NCBI RefSeq assembly: GCF_013364355.1
Contig: NZ_CP054931.1
Coordinates: 3,844,001-3,908,000 of the forward strand
Origin: Stenotrophomonas sp. NA06056
GTDB lineage: Bacteria; Pseudomonadota; Gammaproteobacteria; Xanthomonadales; Xanthomonadaceae
Reading direction: 5' to 3'
DNA: 64,000 nucleotides
Shown here: positions 1-8,807 of the stretch, piece by piece
Numbering within the stretch: the stretch's first letter is position 1
Layout: the number at the start of each line of letters is the position of its first letter
Program-made: the position numbers and the translations under genes
Notes under the pieces: generated by a model
Told to the model about the DNA's origin: nothing
Seen by the model: only the letters and a program-made list of their open reading frames with translations
The model's database searches: none

Positions 1-189
1 CTGTGGCGGGCCGAACGCCGCCACCCCCTGCCTGCGCTGGCGTGGTTGAGCGCCGGCATCGGCCTGGCCCTGCTGATGGCCGGGGCGCTGGCGCTGCCCT
101 CGCATGACTGGGAAACACCGCTGACCGTCACCGGCAGCCTGCTGCTTGCGGCAACGCATATCTGGAACGCGCGGCGCCGGCATCGGTAA
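1..189 (+). CDS. MerC-type membrane protein, 3' end only
   Basis: The reading frame is open from the first base and stops with TAA at 187-189, giving the last 62 residues of a protein that begins outside the window. What remains is one hydrophobic helix, a short polar stretch, a second hydrophobic helix containing AATHIWN, and an Arg/His-rich tail. This looks like the last two helices and basic tail of small MerC-domain membrane proteins. The catalytic or metal-binding part is not visible, so the family call is tentative. Confidence 0.55.
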   Translation: MWRAERRHPLPALAWLSAGIGLALLMAGALALPSHDWETPLTVTGSLLLAATHIWNARRRHR

Positions 190-194
190 GCGCG

Positions 195-270
195 GTAGTG
201 CCGGCCGCTGGCCGGCAACTACAGGCTACGTCCACGGTTCATGAGGTTGCCGGCCAGCGGCCGCCACTAC
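195..270. repeat. SMAG-type inverted hairpin pair
   Basis: A GTAG tetranucleotide at 195-198 is followed by a GGCCGCTGGCCGG hairpin. An inverted copy ends with CTAC at 267-270. This is the dimer arrangement of the GTAG-headed repeats known from Stenotrophomonas. It lies between two convergent genes. Confidence 0.8.
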
Positions 271-274
271 CCCG

Positions 275-559
275 CTATTTGCCGTAGCGGCGCAGCAGCT
301 CCACCAGCACTTCGGCCTCGGCGGCCCGCTGTTGCGGGTCCTCGGCGCCCACCACGTGTTCCTGCAGGTGCTCGTGCAGCAGCTCCATCAGCAGGCTGTG
401 GGCAGCGCCACGCACGGCGGCCACCTGCACCAGCACGTCGGCGCAGTCGCCTGCCTCGCCCTCGGGCGCATTCAATGCCTGTTCCAACGCCGCCACCTGG
501 CCGCCTATGCGGCGGACCCGGGTCAGCAGCTGCTTTCGATTCCTGTGTACATGTGCCAT
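275..559 (-). CDS. CsoR/RcnR-family metal-sensing repressor (DmeR-like)
   Basis: This 94-residue all-helical protein belongs to the CsoR/RcnR/FrmR family of metal-responsive DNA-binding repressors. The possible ligands His3, Cys39, His64 and His68 line up with the His3/Cys35/His60/His64 set of the Ni/Co sensor RcnR, not with the Cys-His-Cys copper site of CsoR. The start at 559 was chosen because it places His3 correctly; a longer open frame upstream is antisense to the next gene. It is divergent from a DmeF-like efflux pump with a palindromic operator between them, which matches DmeR/DmeF pairs. Metal specificity is inferred. Confidence 0.85.
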   Translation of the reverse strand: MAHVHRNRKQLLTRVRRIGGQVAALEQALNAPEGEAGDCADVLVQVAAVRGAAHSLLMELLHEHLQEHVVGAEDPQQRAAEAEVLVELLRRYGK

Positions 560-570
560 GACCGGATCAT

Positions 571-587
571 ATACCCTATAGGGGTAT
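571..587. promoter_or_regulatory. Palindromic operator between the repressor and the cation efflux gene
   Basis: ATACCCTATAGGGGTAT is a perfect inverted repeat (ATACCC...GGGTAT, 5-base spacer) of the A/T-flanked C-tract/G-tract type bound by RcnR/CsoR-family repressors. It lies 12 bases upstream of the repressor start and 19 bases upstream of the efflux gene start, so one bound repressor could silence both promoters. Confidence 0.75.
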
Positions 588-605
588 CCATCCAACACTG
601 CCGCC

Positions 606-1586
606 ATGCACCTGGACACCCTCGCCGCCGCCCGCCGCCACGAACACCGCTTCGACGACGGCAACCCGCTGGCCGAACGCAACACCCGTCGCGCCATGTG
701 GCTCACCGTCAGCATGATGCTGGTCGAGATCGTCGGTGGCTGGTGGTTCAATTCCATGGCGGTGCTCGCCGACGGCTGGCACATGAGCTCGCACGCACTG
801 GCGCTGGGCCTCTCGGTGTTCGCCTACCGCTGCGCGCGCCGCTACGCGCACGACCCGCGCTTTGCCTTTGGCACCTGGAAGATCGAGATCCTGGCCGGCT
901 ACACCAGCGCCATCGCCCTGCTCGGCGTCGCCGCACTGATGTCGGTGCAATCGCTGGAACGGCTGTGGGTGCCCGCGCCCATCCACTACGACGAAGCCAT
1001 CGCCATCGCTGCGGTTGGCCTGGGCGTGAACCTGCTGTGCGCGTGGTGGCTGCACGACAGCCCTGGCCACGCGCATCACCACCACGGGCACGGCCACGAT
1101 CATGGCGAACACCACGGGCATGATCACGCGCACCACGATCACGACCACGCGCACGGCCACGATCTGAACCTGCGTTCGGCCTACGTGCACGTGCTGGCCG
1201 ACGCCGCCACCTCGGTGCTGGCCATCGTCGCCCTGCTGGGCGGCAAGCTGCTCGGCCTGACTTGGCTGGATCCGGTGATGGGCCTGGTCGGCGCGGTGCT
1301 GGTTACCGTGTGGGCGATCGGCCTGCTGCGCGACAGCGGCCGCATCCTGCTGGACGCGCAGATGGACGCGCCGGTGGTGGCCGAGGTCCGCGAGGTGATC
1401 GAGCAGGGCCCGTGGCCGGCACGCCTGGCCGACCTGCACGTGTGGCAGGTGGGCCGCGGCAAGTACGCCGTCGCCGCCAGTGTGGTCACCAGTGATGTCA
1501 CCCTCGATCCGGACACCGTGCGCCAGGCACTGGCGATCCATGAAGAACTGGTGCACGTCACCGTGGAGATCCATCGCAGCGCGTGA
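606..1586 (+). CDS. dmeF: Cation diffusion facilitator, Co/Ni efflux (DmeF-like)
   Basis: This 326-residue inner-membrane CDF transporter exports divalent metal in exchange for protons. Six hydrophobic helices can be seen. The intramembrane site is suggested by Asp56/His59/His63 in helix 2 and His195/Asp199 in helix 5. A loop at about residues 155-186 is almost entirely His, Asp and Gly, typical of the DmeF branch. A cytosolic C-terminal domain of about 90 residues follows. Together with the divergent RcnR-type repressor and shared operator this points to cobalt/nickel, although zinc export cannot be excluded from sequence alone. Confidence 0.88.
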   Translation: MHLDTLAAARRHEHRFDDGNPLAERNTRRAMWLTVSMMLVEIVGGWWFNSMAVLADGWHMSSHALALGLSVFAYRCARRYAHDPRFAFGTWKIEILAGYTSAIALLGVAALMSVQSLERLWVPAPIHYDEAIAIAAVGLGVNLLCAWWLHDSPGHAHHHHGHGHDHGEHHGHDHAHHDHDHAHGHDLNLRSAYVHVLADAATSVLAIVALLGGKLLGLTWLDPVMGLVGAVLVTVWAIGLLRDSGRILLDAQMDAPVVAEVREVIEQGPWPARLADLHVWQVGRGKYAVAASVVTSDVTLDPDTVRQALAIHEELVHVTVEIHRSA

Positions 1587-1677
1587 CCCCGGTGGGGCGC
1601 GTTTCTTGCCGAAAACCTGTACCGGGCGCCACCGCGTACTGCCTACACTGGCCGCACCTGCCCCGTCGGGACATCCC

Positions 1678-2094
1678 ATGCGCGCGCTCCGCCTGCTGCT
1701 GCCCGGTGCCCTCCTGCTGCTGGTGGCCTGTTCCGGCGACACCCAGCTGCCGTTCTCCTCCGACCCGATGCTCGGCTGCTTCGCCACCAGCCCGCGCAAG
1801 TCCGCCGAGTTCCGCATCGAGAAGGAAGGAAGCCAGTACTTCGTGTCCTTCGAGCGCGACGGCCAATGGCAGCGCGAACCCAATGCGCTGTACAAGGCCA
1901 GCCGCAGCGACATCCAGCAGTACTTCCGCGACGACGCCGAGCAGATCGACAGCGCACTGATCCGCGTGGCCGGTGGCTTCGGCATCTTCCACGTCAAGGA
2001 TGGCGCCACGTTGAAGGCCCGGGCACGCGACAGTGACTACATGGCGCTGTTGCTGATCGGTGCGGGGCCGGTGTATGCGGTGAAGTGCGAATAA
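1678..2094 (+). CDS. Putative lipoprotein of unknown function
   Basis: The 138-residue product starts with a short signal peptide ending in a lipobox-like LLVAC, so Cys17 is the likely lipidated residue. The mature part is mixed polar sequence with no motif I recognise. The start at 1678 was preferred over longer upstream starts because it places the signal peptide at the N-terminus. It follows the efflux gene by 91 bases on the same strand but has no evident functional link to it. Confidence 0.7.
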   Translation: MRALRLLLPGALLLLVACSGDTQLPFSSDPMLGCFATSPRKSAEFRIEKEGSQYFVSFERDGQWQREPNALYKASRSDIQQYFRDDAEQIDSALIRVAGGFGIFHVKDGATLKARARDSDYMALLLIGAGPVYAVKCE

Positions 2095-2236
2095 CGTGCA
2101 GTTCTTCCCGTGGCGGATATCTGGATGCGCGCATTCCGGGCTACAGCAGGCGATGCGGCAGCGGCACCTGCCACGGCCTTCAGCCGTGCAACAGCTGCGG
2201 TACCATGCCCTCCCCCGAACCACCCCTGTACCCACC

Positions 2237-3079
2237 GTGCCCCACTACTCCGGCCCCCTGCTGACCCGTGACAGCACTGACACCCTGCGCCGTGCCCACG
2301 ACAAGGGCGCCACCGAATGGCAGGGCTCGCTCGATCTGGGCCGCAACGAAGAGGCGGCGCAGCTGGACGCCGAGGGGTTCACCTTCCGTGGCCAGCACTA
2401 CCCGTGGCCGGGCAAGCTGAAGGACCGCACCCTGTACTACTGGGATGGCGAGGAGTTCTCCGCCATCTCCCGCTTCAGCGGCTCGCTGATCAAGCTGGTG
2501 CCGACCGAATGGGGCGCACCGACCTTCGAGATCGACGGCATCAAGATGCTGCCGACCTCCAAACTGTCGCCGTTCGAGGACGCGCGCCGTAAGGTTGAGC
2601 TGGTCGCCCCGGCCGGCAAGATGATCCTCGATACCTGCGGTGGCCTGGGTTACTTCGCCGCCTGCGCGCTGGAAGCTGGCGTCGGCCAGATCCGCTCGTT
2701 CGAAAAGAACGCCGACGTGATGTGGCTGCGCACACTCAACCCGTGGTCGCCCGATCCGGATTCAGCCGCCGCAGGCGGTCGCCTGCAGTTCAGCCACGGT
2801 GACGTGTCGCAGCAGATCGAACAGGTGGCCAGCAACAGCGTCGACGCGATCCTGCATGACCCGCCGCGCTTCGGCATCGCCGGTGAGCTGTATTCGCAGG
2901 TGTTCTACGACCACCTCGCCCGCGTCATCCGCAAGGGCGGTCGTCTGTTCCACTACACCGGCGCGCCAAACAAGCTGACCAGTGGCCGCGACGTGCCGCG
3001 CGAAGTGGCCAAGCGCCTGGAAAAGGCAGGCTTCAAGGCCGAGCTGGCGCTGGACGGCGTGCTGGCTGTGAAGCGCTGA
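2237..3079 (+). CDS. Class I SAM-dependent methyltransferase
   Basis: With the GTG start at 2237 the protein is 280 residues. The Rossmann-fold signature LDTCGGLGYFA lies at about residues 131-141 (motif I, SAM binding), an acidic residue ends the next strand (SFEKN), and DAILHDPPRFG at about 203-213 resembles the DPP-type motif IV of nucleic-acid or small-molecule methyltransferases. Upstream in-frame ATG codons exist, but that part of the frame is compositionally unlike the rest. The substrate cannot be told. Confidence 0.75.
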   Translation: MPHYSGPLLTRDSTDTLRRAHDKGATEWQGSLDLGRNEEAAQLDAEGFTFRGQHYPWPGKLKDRTLYYWDGEEFSAISRFSGSLIKLVPTEWGAPTFEIDGIKMLPTSKLSPFEDARRKVELVAPAGKMILDTCGGLGYFAACALEAGVGQIRSFEKNADVMWLRTLNPWSPDPDSAAAGGRLQFSHGDVSQQIEQVASNSVDAILHDPPRFGIAGELYSQVFYDHLARVIRKGGRLFHYTGAPNKLTSGRDVPREVAKRLEKAGFKAELALDGVLAVKR

Positions 3080-3082
3080 GCC

Positions 3083-4051
3083 TCACTCGCCATCCACCTT
3101 GGCCAGCTTCATCACCCACTTCGGCACGACCGGCTCGCCGGCATAGAAATCCTTGGGCTTGTTCTCGGCCATCGCCCAGCGGTGCAGCCAGCTCGGCCCA
3201 TAGCGACCGCTGTAGCCCTCCGCACCGCGCGCATAGGCGGGGTCGCGCACGGCCTCCTGCAGCGACACGAAGCGATAGCCACGACGCTTGGTGGCCGCCA
3301 CCAGCTCGGCGAAGGTCGCCGCATTGAGTTCGTTGGCATGCATCAGCCACACCTGCGGCACCGCATACCCCAGCAGCGCCAGCGACTGCTTCTCGTAGTA
3401 ATCCACCTTGTTCAGCATGTACGGCACATAGCCCTTGCGCAGGCTCGCCAGCGTCGCCTCGCGCTCGGCTGAATCGGGCTGCTCGTTCATCACGTTGGCA
3501 TAGGCGAAGGCCCACACCCACTCGCCGTTGTCGACCGTCACAGGCGCGACGCGGTAGCCATGCTGCTTGAAGAACACGTCCATCGCCGCGCGATCTTCCG
3601 GCGTGCGGCCGGCACGCAGATACGGATGACGCATCCACTGTGGCGTCTGCCCACGCTCGGCCAGCAGCGGTCGCAGCACGTGCTCGCCGCGCAGGAAATC
3701 CTGCTGGAATGCCGCCACGCCCTTGGCGTTGAGGTCCATGTGTGACCAGGTGTGGTTGCCCAGCTCGTAGCCGGCATCCAACCAATCGCGCAGCATCTGC
3801 ACGCGCGCCGGCTGCACCTGGCCATCCACTTCCAGCTTGTTCTCGTTGACGAAGCCGATCACCGGCACCTCAGCTTGGCGCAGCTGTGCCATCAACGCAG
3901 CATGGCGCGCCTGCAGGTCCGTCGGCACGATCTCATCCAGGCGCGCCCACGGCAGATCGTCGATGGTCACCGCGATGCGCCGATCGACTTCGGCGGCATG
4001 GACGGTCAATGACAGCAACAGCAACGGCAACGCACGCAGGAACAGACGCAT
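3083..4051 (-). CDS. Secreted polysaccharide deacetylase-family protein
   Basis: A 322-residue protein with an N-terminal signal peptide (LPLLLLSLTVHA). It then shows the NodB-fold motifs: TIDDLPW near the N-terminus supplies the catalytic and metal-binding aspartates, and NHTWSHMDLN supplies the His-x3-His metal ligands. Members remove N- or O-acetyl groups from cell-wall or exopolysaccharide sugars. An alternative start four codons upstream at 4063 is possible. It is convergent with the methyltransferase gene with only 3 bases between them. Confidence 0.8.
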   Translation of the reverse strand: MRLFLRALPLLLLSLTVHAAEVDRRIAVTIDDLPWARLDEIVPTDLQARHAALMAQLRQAEVPVIGFVNENKLEVDGQVQPARVQMLRDWLDAGYELGNHTWSHMDLNAKGVAAFQQDFLRGEHVLRPLLAERGQTPQWMRHPYLRAGRTPEDRAAMDVFFKQHGYRVAPVTVDNGEWVWAFAYANVMNEQPDSAEREATLASLRKGYVPYMLNKVDYYEKQSLALLGYAVPQVWLMHANELNAATFAELVAATKRRGYRFVSLQEAVRDPAYARGAEGYSGRYGPSWLHRWAMAENKPKDFYAGEPVVPKWVMKLAKVDGE

Positions 4052-4166
4052 CGGTACATCCATGGGATGAGGATGCAGCGACTGTAACGCGATTGGGCCT
4101 TGCAGCCGAGCATGGACAGGCGTTGCGGCGCCAGGCCGAGTCAGTCGGCGATATCCGCACCGGGCC

Positions 4167-4811
4167 TCAGAGCTGGGTCAATTGCGAAGTGGTGCGCCAC
4201 AGCCACAGGCCAATCACCATCGCCGCCATCAGCACTCCGCACAGTACGATGGCCAGCACGTCAGGTGCGTGTGGCGGCATCAGGTCGGCCTTGGCGAAGA
4301 GCTGCAGCAACCATCGCCGCATCGACGGCGGCGGCGCATGTCCGTCCGGCGCCAGATCTGTCATGCATGCAGCAGGCAAGGCGGTGATGATGCCCTCCCA
4401 GGCATGGTCATACAGTCGCAGCATCGCGCCGGCCAGCAACAGCGCCGCCGCGTGCAGGGCCAGCAGGCCCCACGCGCTGCGGCGTAGCGATGCATCAGCA
4501 TGGCGCAGCCAGTGCACGCTCACCGACAGTGCACCCAGCACAGCAAGCAACAGGGCTGCCATCGGCAACCAGCTCAGCTGCTGCCAGCCATCCAATGCGG
4601 CGGCACGCGCCAGCAGGTGCTCGGCAACCTGCATCCGGGCAGCAGCATCGTTGCCGCCGCAAGCACGCGTCAGCGGCTCCAGCAGCAGGCCCATGCGGTG
4701 GTGGAAGTAGCCTACGGCCAGGCCAACCGACAGCAAGGCCACCACATGCAGCAGAAACAGCATCAGGCCGGCGCCGAAGAAGCGCCCGAGGCGGGCAGTG
4801 AAGGCGGTCAT
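4167..4811 (-). CDS. Membrane protein of unknown function
   Basis: The 214-residue product has about four hydrophobic helices: residues near 12-35, a pair in the middle, and one near the C-terminus (MAAMVIGLWLW). Loops between them are polar, and the helix-2/3 loop contains HADASLRRSAW. I do not recognise the family. The start at 4811 was chosen because the hydrophobic N-terminal helix begins just after it; an earlier start at 4853 adds a non-hydrophobic leader. Confidence 0.65.
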   Translation of the reverse strand: MTAFTARLGRFFGAGLMLFLLHVVALLSVGLAVGYFHHRMGLLLEPLTRACGGNDAAARMQVAEHLLARAAALDGWQQLSWLPMAALLLAVLGALSVSVHWLRHADASLRRSAWGLLALHAAALLLAGAMLRLYDHAWEGIITALPAACMTDLAPDGHAPPPSMRRWLLQLFAKADLMPPHAPDVLAIVLCGVLMAAMVIGLWLWRTTSQLTQL

Positions 4812-4989
4812 CGATGTATCCCCAGCGAATGACGCGCATGCTAGCCAAGCCAACTGCCGCTGTCGGCTGGCAGATGCGACACCACCACGTGTGGTGGCCG
4901 ATCATGCTCACTCCATGCAGGGGCACTGGCGATTGCAGACGGGGGGCTGGCAGCCGTGGGCGTCGCGCCACACCGCAATCAGTAACGCT

Positions 4990-5160
4990 TCAACCGCGCG
5001 GTAGTTTGGCCGCCCACATGTTATCCACCAGGTTCGGGTAGCGCCGCCCATTCTCTTCCGCACGCTGCCGCGCCGCCGCCTTCTGCGACTCCGTCAAAGG
5101 CTGCGCCTTCTGGCCCTTCGGGTTGGGCTTCTTCCAGGGCGGGGTGCGGGCAGTTGGCAT
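4990..5160 (-). CDS. Small basic hypothetical protein (56 aa)
   Basis: ATG at 5160 reads to TGA at 4990 and gives a 56-residue basic protein: an N-terminal KKPNPKGQ stretch, a QKAAARQRAEENGRRYPN helix-like middle, and VDNMWAAKLPRG at the end. The pattern suggests a small nucleic-acid-associated or stress protein, and short ORFs of this type occur in xanthomonads, but no function is assignable. Confidence 0.6.
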   Translation of the reverse strand: MPTARTPPWKKPNPKGQKAQPLTESQKAAARQRAEENGRRYPNLVDNMWAAKLPRG

Positions 5161-5184
5161 GTGCTGATGATGCCGTAGTCGGCG

Positions 5185-5997
5185 TTACTTCTTCAGGAAT
5201 TCCAGCAGGGCCAGATTGAAGTCGTCGGCGTGGCTGGTGTTGCAACCATGCGGTGCATGCTTCAGCACCACCACCTCGCTGCCGGCGATGGCCGCGTGCG
5301 TACGCTTGCCTGAACCTTCGAACGGCACCGTCGCGTCGCTGTCACCGTGCAGTACCAGCGTCGGTACCGTCACCTTCTTCAGGTCCGTACGGAAATCGGT
5401 GGTGGCGAACGCCTTCATGCATCCCAGCGCAGCAGTCTGGTCGGACTGATGGGCGAGCGCGATAGCGGCCTGACGTTCGTCCTCAGTGACCATCAGCTTG
5501 TCGTCGGCACTGAAGAAATCACGGGTGAAGCCATCAAAGAACGCTTCCCGGTCGTTCTCCAGCCCCTGGCGCATCTCATCCGCCTTTTCCTGGGTGAGCG
5601 GCCCGTCCGGGTTGTCCGCACCCTTCAACAGGAACGGCGGTACGGCCGAAGCGAACACTACGCTGTGCAAGCGACCCTCTCCGTGGTTGGCGATGTAACG
5701 GGCCACTTCGCCACCGCCCATCGAGAAGCCGACCAACGAGACATCGCGCAGATCACGCTCGTCGATCAGGCCAGCCAGATCAGCGGCCAGGGTGTCGTAC
5801 TCATAGCCGTCGGCGGGCTTTTCCGAGCGACCGAAGCCACGGCGGTCGTAGCTGATCACGCGGTAACCCGCATCGCGCAGCAACGGCACCTGGGCTTTCC
5901 ATGACTCGGCCGACAGTGGCCAGCCGTGGATCAGGATCACAGGGCGGCCGGTGCCGCCGGTGTCTTCGATGTGCAGGCGGACGGAGGGGGTAGGCAT
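5185..5997 (-). CDS. Alpha/beta hydrolase (non-haem haloperoxidase-like)
   Basis: A 270-residue cytosolic alpha/beta hydrolase. The oxyanion HGWP motif lies near residue 24, the nucleophile elbow GFSMGGGE carries the catalytic Ser, LHGDSD probably holds the acid residue, and HAPHGCN near the C-terminus holds the catalytic His. This arrangement is that of cofactor-free chloroperoxidase/esterase-like enzymes. ATG at 5997 is preceded by AGGAGCG, a good ribosome-binding site; longer in-frame starts lack one. The natural substrate is unknown. Confidence 0.85.
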   Translation of the reverse strand: MPTPSVRLHIEDTGGTGRPVILIHGWPLSAESWKAQVPLLRDAGYRVISYDRRGFGRSEKPADGYEYDTLAADLAGLIDERDLRDVSLVGFSMGGGEVARYIANHGEGRLHSVVFASAVPPFLLKGADNPDGPLTQEKADEMRQGLENDREAFFDGFTRDFFSADDKLMVTEDERQAAIALAHQSDQTAALGCMKAFATTDFRTDLKKVTVPTLVLHGDSDATVPFEGSGKRTHAAIAGSEVVVLKHAPHGCNTSHADDFNLALLEFLKK

Positions 5998-6215
5998 GGG
6001 CGCTCCTGGGGAGAATGAAGAACCCAGCCTAGGTACCTGCATCGGAGCCGCCCGTGATGGAATCGGCGCAGGCCATGACACCGCCTACACGGGCCAGCAG
6101 CGGTTCGCACCCGCCAGCGCGGCATTGGTCGGCCCCTGCCCCAGCTTCGTCAGCAACCGCTTACGGTGGCACGGCGCCCGTGCCAGTCTGCGCCGGTCCT
6201 CAACGGAGCCATGCC

Positions 6216-6695
6216 ATGCTGCTCGCCCTGCCCCTGCTTGCCGCCGCACTCGCCGGCACCTCCCCCGCCAGCGACACCCTGCGCGAGCAGATCCGCGCGG
6301 CCGACATGCAACTGTTCGCCGCAGCGTTCGACGCCTGCGACGCCGACAAGGCCGCCGCGATGACCACCGAAGACATGGAATTCTTCCATGACAAGGACGG
6401 CAAGTCCGCCAGCAGTCGCGCCGACTTCCGGCGCAGCGTGGCCAATCTATGCGACAACGCGCGCAAGGGCGGCTGGCACCTGCGACGCGAGCTGGTGGAG
6501 AGTTCGCTGCAGGTCTTTCCGCTGCAGGATGATCGCGCCCTGGAAATCGGTGATCACCGCTTTCACGAGCGTGGCGCCGATGGCGTTGAGCGCTGGACCG
6601 GCCAGGCCCGTTTCATCCAGGTCTGGCGACGGGTGGACGGCCAATGGCAGGCCGAGCGCGTGATCAGCTACGACCACCGCCCAGCGGACAAATGA
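6216..6695 (+). CDS. Secreted NTF2-like (DUF4440-type) protein
   Basis: The 159-residue product begins with a short signal peptide (LLALPLLAAALAGTSPA) followed by an NTF2-like domain. Helix-containing QLFAAAFDACDADKAAAM, then FFHDKDG, and a C-terminal strand pair FIQVWRRVDGQWQAERV fit SnoaL/DUF4440-type folds. These often bind small ligands, and catalytic residues are not evident. ATG at 6216 was chosen over upstream in-frame starts because the signal peptide then starts at residue 1. Confidence 0.65.
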   Translation: MLLALPLLAAALAGTSPASDTLREQIRAADMQLFAAAFDACDADKAAAMTTEDMEFFHDKDGKSASSRADFRRSVANLCDNARKGGWHLRRELVESSLQVFPLQDDRALEIGDHRFHERGADGVERWTGQARFIQVWRRVDGQWQAERVISYDHRPADK

Positions 6696-6717
6696 TCGTC
6701 AGCGCCGCAGCGCCCGC

Positions 6718-7236
6718 TCAGTCACGCAGGTTGATGGCGCGCGTCAGCATCCAGCAGCCGTAGCGGCGCGCGAAGATATAGGTATCGCGCTCGGTGTCGC
6801 TGCCGAAGGTTACGCGCTGCCCGTTGTCATCGATGGGCGCGATCTGCGTGGGTGCGGTGTAGGTGCCTGCACGCATGCGCTCGAGCGCGGCCGGGTCACG
6901 GCTGACCGGTGATGGCACGAACAGATCGAACGCAGCGAGGTAGCGATAGCTGAAACGCTTCAACCGCGCGACGCCCGGTTCCAGCACGACGTGAGTGGGC
7001 GCCAGCCCCTCGTGATCGTCGCGCACGGTATGCATCGGCACCTCGTACTCCAGCGGGTCTGAGGTGTAGCGCAGGCGCACCCGGTCATCGGCCGGGTCGG
7101 CAAAGCGTTGCAGGAAGCGGGTGAAGTCCTGTGATGGGCAGGCGGGATCATCCGCTGCCACCGGCGCGTCGGCCAGCGCACTACCTGCGCAGGTCCACAG
7201 CCCCGCGACCAGCAGCAACCGCGCGGCCGCCTGCAT
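6718..7236 (-). CDS. Secreted hypothetical protein
   Basis: With the start at 7236 the protein has 172 residues and an N-terminal signal peptide (ARLLLVAGLWTCAGSALA). The mature part begins with CPSQDFTRFLQRFA and continues with mixed strand-like sequence ending in RRYGCWMLTRAINLRD. The two Cys residues could form a disulphide in the periplasm. I do not recognise the family. A longer in-frame start at 7284 would put a polar leader before the signal peptide. Confidence 0.65.
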   Translation of the reverse strand: MQAAARLLLVAGLWTCAGSALADAPVAADDPACPSQDFTRFLQRFADPADDRVRLRYTSDPLEYEVPMHTVRDDHEGLAPTHVVLEPGVARLKRFSYRYLAAFDLFVPSPVSRDPAALERMRAGTYTAPTQIAPIDDNGQRVTFGSDTERDTYIFARRYGCWMLTRAINLRD

Positions 7237-7409
7237 CCGTATCCCGATTGTCTCCCCGTGCACCACGCTCTCCCTCGCTGCCATTGCACCGGACGCCATC
7301 CCCTGCGCCGCCGGGCCACAGGCTAGCAACAAAGCAGTTACCGGCGCAGCCCGCGACCGATTTACACTGGCACCATCTGGCCACACGGTAGCGGCCACCT
7401 GGAGCCCCG

Positions 7410-7808
7410 ATGACCCCTGACGATTCCCTCCACCAGCAGATCCGCCAGAACGTGGCCGCCCTGGACGAGAAACACGGCCGCGCGTTCGATGCCACCAGCG
7501 AGAACGTGGCCGCCAGCCTGGCCGTGAAGGCCCGCGAACAGGGCCTGGAACGCGCCGACCACGTGCTGGTGAGCAATGCCACGGCCAATCATCCTGCCGG
7601 CCACAACATCTTCGTAGTGCAGGGCGATCCGGCCAACCCGGCGCACCTGCGCGCGATGCTGCCGACTGCCGTGGCCGCGCAGACGCCGGCCGAGCAGTCG
7701 CTGCAGAAGCTGGGGCTGGGTGGGCAGCAGCCGGTGCAGGACCAGCAGCAGACGCTGGATGCGCAGGCGCTGGATCAGCAGCAGAACCCTGCGCATCGGA
7801 TGGGGTGA
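7410..7808 (+). CDS. Stand-alone XVIPCD protein (T4SS signal domain without a toxin)
   Basis: This 132-residue protein consists of little more than an XVIPCD, the C-terminal domain recognised by the VirD4 coupling protein of the Xanthomonadales bacterial-killing type IV secretion system. It has the helical start LHQQIRQNVAALDEKHGRAF, the RADHVLVS strand, the IFVVQG...NPAH core, QTPAEQS, and the Gln-rich tail. Residues 6-105 align well with the XVIPCD at 17930-18230. No toxin domain precedes it, and the upstream gene points the other way, so it has its own promoter or is a decayed effector. Confidence 0.8.
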   Translation: MTPDDSLHQQIRQNVAALDEKHGRAFDATSENVAASLAVKAREQGLERADHVLVSNATANHPAGHNIFVVQGDPANPAHLRAMLPTAVAAQTPAEQSLQKLGLGGQQPVQDQQQTLDAQALDQQQNPAHRMG

Positions 7809-7838
7809 TGGGACGGTGGCCGGATTGGCGGCCCCGCG

Positions 7839-8807
7839 TTACACCATGCGCGGCCCGGCCTGTTCCTGCACCTGCCGTTGTTGGATCTCGTCCTGCGTGC
7901 GGACCTGCGCGGACTGCGCCAGCTGCTCTGCACGTTCAAACGATGCTTCCGCGGGTGTCTGCGCGGCAAGCGCCGTGTCCATGCTGGCGCGCACGTGGGC
8001 CGGGTCGCTGCGCTCGCCCTGCACGATAAAGATCTTCTGCGCGGCATCAGCCTCCTGCGTGCGCTCGCTCAGCAGCACGTGGTCGACCTGGGTCATTCCA
8101 TTGGATTTGGCCAAGGCGTAAAGGCTGGCACCGATGTTCGCACTGATGACATCGAATGATCGCCCCCTTTCGGCGTCGAGCTTCGCCACCCCCTCGTTGA
8201 TCTGCGACAGCAGCGGATCATCCCTGTGGTTGGGCGCGCTCTCTGACAGCATCTTCTGCTTCCAGTCGCGCTCCGGCATCGGGTTGTAGTGCTCGGTATT
8301 CAGCTCGCTGTCCGGGAACGGCGGCTTGATGCTCTGCACCTCGGGCAGATTGAACAGCACCTTCATCTCGCCTTCGTAGTCCTTGTCGGCGCCCATCCAC
8401 GTCTGGCGATGAATGCCGGCATGGTTCATCGCTGCCCAAGCAAAATCGGTGCAGCTGTGTGTGATGCCGTTGTACTTCATGTCGAAGCCGTGGGCGGCGG
8501 GAGCGGCGGCGAACTCCTGCACCTTTTCGTACTGCTCTTTGGTGATCTCGATCGTGCGGGAGTAGTAGGGGTCCAGATACTGCTCGCTGTCATGGTTGCT
8601 CACGCCACCTCGAACGGACCCCAACTGCTTATCCCACTCGCTGATGGGCGGGCCACTCGAATCTGGCTGCAAGCCATAGCTGATGGCCGTTGTACCGTGC
8701 TCGAGGTGCACATACATGTGCCCGGTCATCGAGCTTCCGCCGTCCTTCAGCGGTGTACCCGGAGCAGCCAGGTAAACAGTCAACGTGTATCGATCGTCCT
8801 TGTTCAT
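7839..8807 (-). CDS. X-T4SS effector, predicted permuted papain-like toxin (copy A)
   Basis: A 322-residue predicted antibacterial effector. The N-terminal half (about 1-190) begins with YTLTVYLAAPGTP and has a conserved GHMY (His30) and THSCTDFAW (Cys119, Asp121). The His-before-Cys order resembles permuted NlpC/P60 (YiiX/YaeF-type) cysteine hydrolases. The C-terminal half is an XVIPCD (QVDHVLLS, IFIVQGERSDPAH, QTPAEASFE) with a Gln-rich tail. ATG at 8807 overlaps the TGA of the upstream lipoprotein by one base, so the two are co-translated. The enzymatic call is inference from motif conservation among four paralogues. Confidence 0.75.
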   Translation of the reverse strand: MNKDDRYTLTVYLAAPGTPLKDGGSSMTGHMYVHLEHGTTAISYGLQPDSSGPPISEWDKQLGSVRGGVSNHDSEQYLDPYYSRTIEITKEQYEKVQEFAAAPAAHGFDMKYNGITHSCTDFAWAAMNHAGIHRQTWMGADKDYEGEMKVLFNLPEVQSIKPPFPDSELNTEHYNPMPERDWKQKMLSESAPNHRDDPLLSQINEGVAKLDAERGRSFDVISANIGASLYALAKSNGMTQVDHVLLSERTQEADAAQKIFIVQGERSDPAHVRASMDTALAAQTPAEASFERAEQLAQSAQVRTQDEIQQRQVQEQAGPRMV

